Shown piece by piece: positions 59,901 through 64,000 of a DNA stretch of 64,000 nucleotides. The notes beneath the pieces were generated by a model that saw only the letters and a program-made list of their open reading frames with translations, was not told the DNA's origin and did not search any database. Made by a program: the position numbers and the translations under genes. Position 1 is the stretch's first letter, and every line of letters begins with the position of its first letter. Source of the stretch: Mesostigma viride (Eukaryota; Streptophyta; Mesostigmatophyceae; Mesostigmatales; Mesostigmataceae); the NCBI GenBank assembly GCA_009746045.1, contig RPFO01000078.1:746516-810515 (forward strand), in the 5' to 3' direction.

Positions 59901-62900
59901 CAAACCGTTTCTCAGCCCGCAAAATATCATCCACCTGGTGATGCTCCTGCCCAAACTCTTGAAGGCCGTAAGGCCACCCACCCAGTGTGCGCTCCTGGCC
60001 CAAACTCTCCACTCTTGTGCCGCGAGAGACCGCGAAATATCCTCGCCACAAGAGAGACCGCCACAGTCCTTCCGCCTTAGAGAAAGAGCGCCCCTCTGAC
60101 AAACATGCCTTTCGAGGGATGGGCCCTTTGAAAGAAGTCCTTTTTGAAAGCGCTGGCCTTAAGGAGACCTGTTCTTAAAAAGACTTGCCTCGTGGTGCGT
60201 GGCGACAAGGCATTTTACGAGCAGCCCCCCCATGCTGTGCGTGATGATGTCCACCTTAGCCCCCGCTGTGTCGTGCGCCAGTTTGATGCGGTCCAGCAGT
60301 GCACGCTGCGCGTGCGCCAGGCTGTTGGGGCACATATGGGGCGGCACAGTCATATTGGCGGTGACGGTGACGGTGGCAGTGACGGTGGCAGTGACGGTGA
60401 CAGTGATAACGACAGTGATTGGTCATGCCCTGAGGAAAGGGAAGGATGACAGGGAATAGAACCAAACCAGGAGCCAACACGGGCACAGAGTGGGAAGGAT
60501 GTGGGAGAGAGCTCCAACGGGGAGATGAGACAATGGAAAGCAATCCAAGACATAGACATCCCCGAGATGCCTTGACAGTGCAACCATCCAGAAACACGCC
60601 GGCGATGGAACCAGAAGTTGGGCATTTTTGCGCCCACGACAAGACCAGTACAATCAATAGTACCTGCAAAGCCCATATCTTTCAGTGATACGGTTGGTTG
60701 GTTGGTTGGTCGGTCGGTCGGTCGGTCGGTCGGTCGGTCGGTCGGTCGGTCGGTCGGTCGGTCGGTCGGTCGGTCGGTCGGTCGGTCGGTCGGTCGGTCG
60801 GTCGGTCGGTCGGTCGGTCGGTCGGTCGGTCGGTCGGTCGGTCGGTCGGTCGGTCGGTCGGTCGGTCGGTCGGTCGGTCGGTCGGTCGGTCGGTCGGTCG
60901 GTCGGTTGGTTGGTTGGTTGATTGGTTGGTTGGTTGGTTGGTTGGTTGGTTGGTTGGATGCGCACGATGCATCAGCGGTGGTAACAACAGCGGTGGGGAC
61001 AATACAACAGCGGTGGGCACAATACACCAGCGGTGGGCACTATAGCGGTGGATACAACCAGCGCAGCGTACCGGTTGCTTTGCCCGTTGAATACGATCGT
61101 CGAGTTACCCGCAGCACCTTTGAGTTTACAAAGCACATCAGTCAATCAGCTGAAAACATCCCCCCGGCATACCGGTTGCTTTGCCGGAAATCGTAGCCGA
61201 AGCCAAAGATGGTCTTTCCCTCCTCGTACCCCCATGACGCGAGGCACTCGATGATGTCGTGGAAGTAGAAGACGTCGTCCACGCGGAAGGGCTGCGCGTA
61301 ACGACACCATGCACACAAATCCATGAGTAGGGGCAGGGTGAACATCACATCCGTGGATAGGGGTAGCGGGACATCCCATGCATCCGTGGATAGGGGTAGC
61401 GGGACATCCCATGCATCCATGGGTAGGGGTAGCGGGACATCCATCGGTCAGGGGTGCACTATACCGGTATAGTATACCCACCAGGTAGAAGACTCCATCC
61501 ATGCGGACGGTCTGCGTTGTTCGTGGGATAATTCTCGCTTGCGCGGGTATGGGGACATTCCTCCGTGGGTGCACAGGATAAGGGAGACCCCTCCATCCAT
61601 AAGGGACGACCCCTCCATCCATGACGGAGGACCCCTCCATCCATGGCGGAGGACCCCTCCATCCATGAGGGAGGACCCCTCCATCCGCCAGGGGGGATCT
61701 TGGTGCATGGGTCAGGAAGTTACTCACCCACCTGATCCAGGGGAATTTCCATTGTAGGGGGAAGCATGGTATCCATCTGTGTCCAAGGAGCATAGTCATC
61801 CGTAGGTCAGCGGTCCGCCGTCGAGGGCGTGAAAGCTGGTCTAAGAGACGCTACTCACAAGTCAAAACCCTACACGGCCAACCAGTCACATGCATGATAT
61901 TGGGGTCAAGCAAAGGGTACCACCTGAACGCAACAACCACGCCCATGTACAGTAGTGGGGTCTACCACGCCCACGTACAATGTTGGGGTCCAGCACGTCG
62001 ATCGCCTCCAACCCAAACCGGCCGTCGGGCACAAACAGCTCAATGTCCTTGGCCAGGGTCTCCGACACGCCTGCGACAGGGGGGCAAGCGATAGGGGTGC
62101 CACCGTCAGCCACACCAGTGCAAGCAAGCGGCGTCAAGCACACGAGGGCCACTTGCTGTCAACGGGGTAGGGGGGTTGCGGGATAAGATAAACAGTAGTG
62201 GGTTTGGGGGGTAGGGCGCCCTCCCTCCTCCTTGTGTATGGGGGTTGAATGTTCCTTCATCGGTAAACATGTGACGCAGGCGCAGTCACGTGCCTTTAAT
62301 TAATTATTTTTTTGGGGGGGTGGGGATGAGACTTGTTATATCCCAATATGTGCAGCTACAAGATATGCTGGCCCAGCCTGGATTATATTAACCCAGAAAA
62401 CAATGACAGACCACATAAGAAGAAACTCTACCCCTCCCCCCCTCCCCCCTCCCCCCTCCCCCCCTCCCCCCCCCTCCCCCTCCCCCCTCCCCCCTCCCCC
62501 CTCCCCCCTCCCCCTCCCCCCCCTCCCCTCCCCCCTCCCCCCCCCCCTCCCCCCTCCCCCCCCTCCCCCTCCCCCCTCCCCCCTCCCCCCCTCCCCCCCT
62601 CCCCCCCTCCCCCCCTCCCCCCTCCCCCCCCCTCCCCCCCTCCCCCCCTCCCCCCCTCCCCCTCCCCCCCTCCCCCCCCTCCCCCCTCCCCCCCCTCCCC
62701 CTCCCCCCTCCCCCCCTCCCCCCCTTCCCCCCTCCCCCCTCCCCCCCCCCCTCCACCCAACAAGGACAGCTGAGCATGGGACAAACGCAACTGATTTGCA
62801 TTACAGGAGAAAGTTACCCCAGTTGTTGCTTTATTCACGATAAGAAAACATACTGATAAAAGGGCCAAAAATTGACTAAGGAACGGAACAGGGAGGGCCA

Positions 62901-63454
62901 TGCAGCGAAGGGTAAGATGTGGGTAACTGGCATTCGAGAAGTAACACAATTTCTAACTGTAGCTTAAGCAACCTATGACCAGTATCGCTCACTCAGCAAT
63001 CTTAATGATATCAGAACCTATCCTAGATTACATGCGTGCCTCCTGTCAAATTCCTCGTACAGTCGAAAGGGAGGAGAGACGGCGTAGGGAACAATAATTG
63101 ATCGACTGCATGGAATAATTCTCCACGCGGTATGCCCGGCATGCACCACGACGCAAACACAGGTACGGTCATACCTGTCTCGGGGTTGAAGCGAGACCAG
63201 ACTTTCTGCCTGAATTGCTTATCCGCATCGACAAGGCGGACCCAGACATGCTCAGGTGGGACCTTGTCCGAGGCTTTGAGGTTGCGAGCTTTCAATACCG
63301 ATCCCCCAATTCCGGGAATCAAAAGCACGGGATGCTGCGGTCTCCAAGAGTGAGGCTGATCATGCGGCTTCCAAGGCCAGGAAACGTTGCAATCGGGGTG
63401 GTCAAGTTCTTGTTCATGTTGCCGCCGGTGCAATGCGCTGTTAACCGGGCCCAT
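50078..63454 (-). CDS. LCAT4: LCAT4-like phospholipase A/acyltransferase, eleven exons, 764 aa
   Basis: An alpha/beta-hydrolase of the lecithin:cholesterol acyltransferase family, closest by recall to plant LCAT4, a cytosolic phospholipase A2-type enzyme that frees fatty acids from membrane phospholipids. Exons on the minus strand: 63454-63175, 62070-61979, 61291-61173, 60321-60189, 59298-59247, 58810-58710, 57900-57736, 56740-56583, 52484-52430, 52255-52202 and 51163-50078. All junctions keep phase. Introns are GT-AG except the fourth, which starts with GCAAGT. Conserved blocks: [59 protein letters not shown] (Ser193), [55 protein letters not shown] (Asp392/394) and IPGEHR (His419). After about residue 440 comes a long Ala/Pro/Ser-rich tail, with a run of 13 Ala, absent from the core family. 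No signal peptide is seen. Confidence 0.93.
51290..51425. repeat. Imperfect minisatellite of about 24 bp in LCAT4 intron 10
   Basis: About five copies of a unit around ATAGTAAAACCAGTGGTATACT, with substitutions. Confidence 0.85.
52625..55148. repeat. 62-bp minisatellite, about 41 copies, in LCAT4 intron 8
   Basis: The unit starts GATCTTGACATGTGTTGATT and continues AGTGCGTTTGTGGGCATTAG, TGGGTGGTAATCGGTACTGG, GC. Copies are in perfect register and differ at a few fixed sites: CAGTGCT, CGGTGCT or CGGTACT; GGCGATC or GGAGATC; GACATG or GACAGG. The array makes up more than half of this 4.1 kb intron. There are no spacers of unique sequence between units. Confidence 0.97.
55515..55568. repeat. (ATT)n microsatellite
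   Basis: TTATTATTA runs with two AATATT interruptions in LCAT4 intron 8. Confidence 0.9.
55640..55842. repeat. 17-bp minisatellite in LCAT4 intron 8
   Basis: About 11 to 12 near-perfect copies of TGTAAACAGTATTTATG. Confidence 0.95.
56315..56535. repeat. 18-bp minisatellite in LCAT4 intron 8
   Basis: About 12 copies of a unit around CAACTAAACAACCACGCG, with variants CGAGCACAA and CAAGCC. The array ends about 50 bases from the exon 8 donor. Confidence 0.93.
56780..57158 (-). repeat. Degenerate copies of the 5' edge of LCAT4 exon 8 inside intron 7
   Basis: Exon 8 begins [14 protein letters not shown]. On the same strand the intron holds CAG followed by text reading [18 protein letters not shown] (from about 56850) and another reading [14 protein letters not shown] (from about 57157). 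Shorter copies of the edge (GACAGC and CCTTTGATAT contexts) sit in an 80-90 bp tandem repeat at 56860-57010. These look like partial exon duplications that have decayed. Confidence 0.7.
60350..60420. repeat. Short GTGACGGTGGCA-type repeat by the exon 4 acceptor
   Basis: About ten 6-base words (GGTGAC, GGTGGC, AGTGAC) in LCAT4 intron 3, about 30 bases from the exon 4 acceptor. Confidence 0.85.
60690..60957. repeat. (GGTC)n flanked by (GGTT)n in LCAT4 intron 3
   Basis: About 50 GGTC units bordered on both sides by GGTT units. The two unit types are nested symmetrically, as in the CCCAT/CCCAC array. The poly-(RSVG) and poly-(PTDR) frames are repeat translations. Confidence 0.97.
61320..61452. 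repeat. 33 to 36-bp minisatellite in LCAT4 intron 2
   Basis: About four copies of a unit around CATCCGTGGATAGGGGTAGC followed by GGGACATCC. Confidence 0.9.
61580..61695. repeat. About 21-bp minisatellite in LCAT4 intron 2
   Basis: Five to six copies of a unit around CCCCTCCATCCATGAGGGAG. Confidence 0.9.
62266..62312 (+). mobile_element. LINE family B-type solo 3' end in LCAT4 intron 1
   Basis: ATGTGACGCAGGCGCAGTCACGT forms a hairpin with a longer loop than usual, then CCTTTAATTAATTA. Only the 3' end is present. Confidence 0.6.
62430..62755. repeat. (CCCCCCT)n-type polypyrimidine tract in LCAT4 intron 1
   Basis: C-runs of four to eleven bases separated by single T, with one TT. The transcript strand of LCAT4 here is pure purine. 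The proline-rich and glycine-rich frames are artefacts of the tract. Confidence 0.95.
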
Positions 63455-64000
63455 TGGCAGTCACCTGGAATTTCCAACGACGGGCCGTTCCAGCCTTCCT
63501 ATGGCGAATTCCGGGGAAGTCGACAAGTATGCTCTGACGAGTAAGCAGCTTAACTCAAAAGAGCACAGGTCACACAGCCATTACTGCAAGGCAATAAATG
63601 ATTCCCAGTTGCAACAGCAAGACGCTTGACTTGGTCCGCTGAAAAGGCAAGGTTATTTTTGACGAAATGACGTCGACAATGAAAGGCTTATCAGGGTAAG
63701 TCAATTGGAGGCCAGGATAGTCAAGCCATCGTCATGAGCCAGCCGAAATGCCACCCCTGTTGCGCTGCCTTACCCTTCGTAACCGCGAGGCCGGCATTGA
63801 ATTTCGTCCATCAAATAGCCTGGATGTGACGAGGTTGCACGAAGCCAAGCGCCTTGTTCCAGTGGCAGCAATGCCCGCAGATGGTTTTCTACCAAGTTTC
63901 ACTACTAGCCGTCGATATGGTATCATCGACGGGCAATAGTTCTCAATGACACGCGATTTATGATATTCCCAGACTTCTGCTGACTCTGCACCGGCCAGAG
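63455..64000. other. 5' flank of the LCAT4-like gene
   Basis: Should contain the promoter of the minus-strand gene. No upstream exon, TATA box or neighbouring gene could be supported. Confidence 0.4.

Overview
This window is nuclear DNA of a eukaryote, most likely a green alga (Chlorophyta or a close relative). The signs are long GC-rich exons split by GT-AG introns (and at least one GC-AG intron), a plant-type LCAT4 phospholipase, an EGF-exostosin protein of the kind common in algae, a subtilase joined to a plant-type LRR cap, and a Penelope-like retroelement with an N-terminal GIY-YIG nuclease, a layout reported from green algae (Chlamys group). The organism call is inference; no rRNA, tRNA or organelle marker was seen.

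Four host genes could be assembled. (1) 627-3007 (-): a secreted subtilase-like protease running into plant-type leucine-rich repeats; it continues past a splice donor out of the window. (2) 18866-27096 (-): a very large TRPC4AP/DUF3689 homologue, apparently without introns, swollen by two huge low-complexity insertions and broken by one frameshift at a C10 run. (3) 29939-38454 (+): a five-exon type II membrane protein with EGF-like modules and a GT47 exostosin domain, divergent from gene 2. (4) 50078-63454 (-): an eleven-exon LCAT4-like phospholipase/acyltransferase whose exons join in phase and give a 764-residue protein with Ser, Asp and His catalytic motifs.

The rest is a retroelement graveyard. 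5.5-18 kb and 38.5-43.6 kb hold 5'-truncated LINE pieces with a recurring 3' design: a short hairpin followed by a (TTAA)n or (AATTT)n tail. One LINE (15.6-17.9 kb) is interrupted by a 1.74 kb TTAA-flanked element with inverted repeats. 43999-49577 holds a young Penelope-like insertion with a 1018-codon intact ORF, a tandem pseudo-LTR copy and a 16-bp target-site duplication. Fragments of its 3' end lie at 5.5-6.0, 18.7, 31.8 and 37.6 kb.

Tandem repeats are extreme and mostly private to one intron or spacer: 1.3 kb of (CAA)n, about 41 copies of a 62-bp unit, a 44-bp unit, (GGGA)n, (CCCA)n, (AGG)n, (GGTC)n and a two-type (CCCAT/CCCAC)n block. In at least three introns, short degenerate copies of the neighbouring exon edge, splice site included, are scattered through the intron. 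That pattern and the N-terminal-nuclease Penelope element are the most notable things here.
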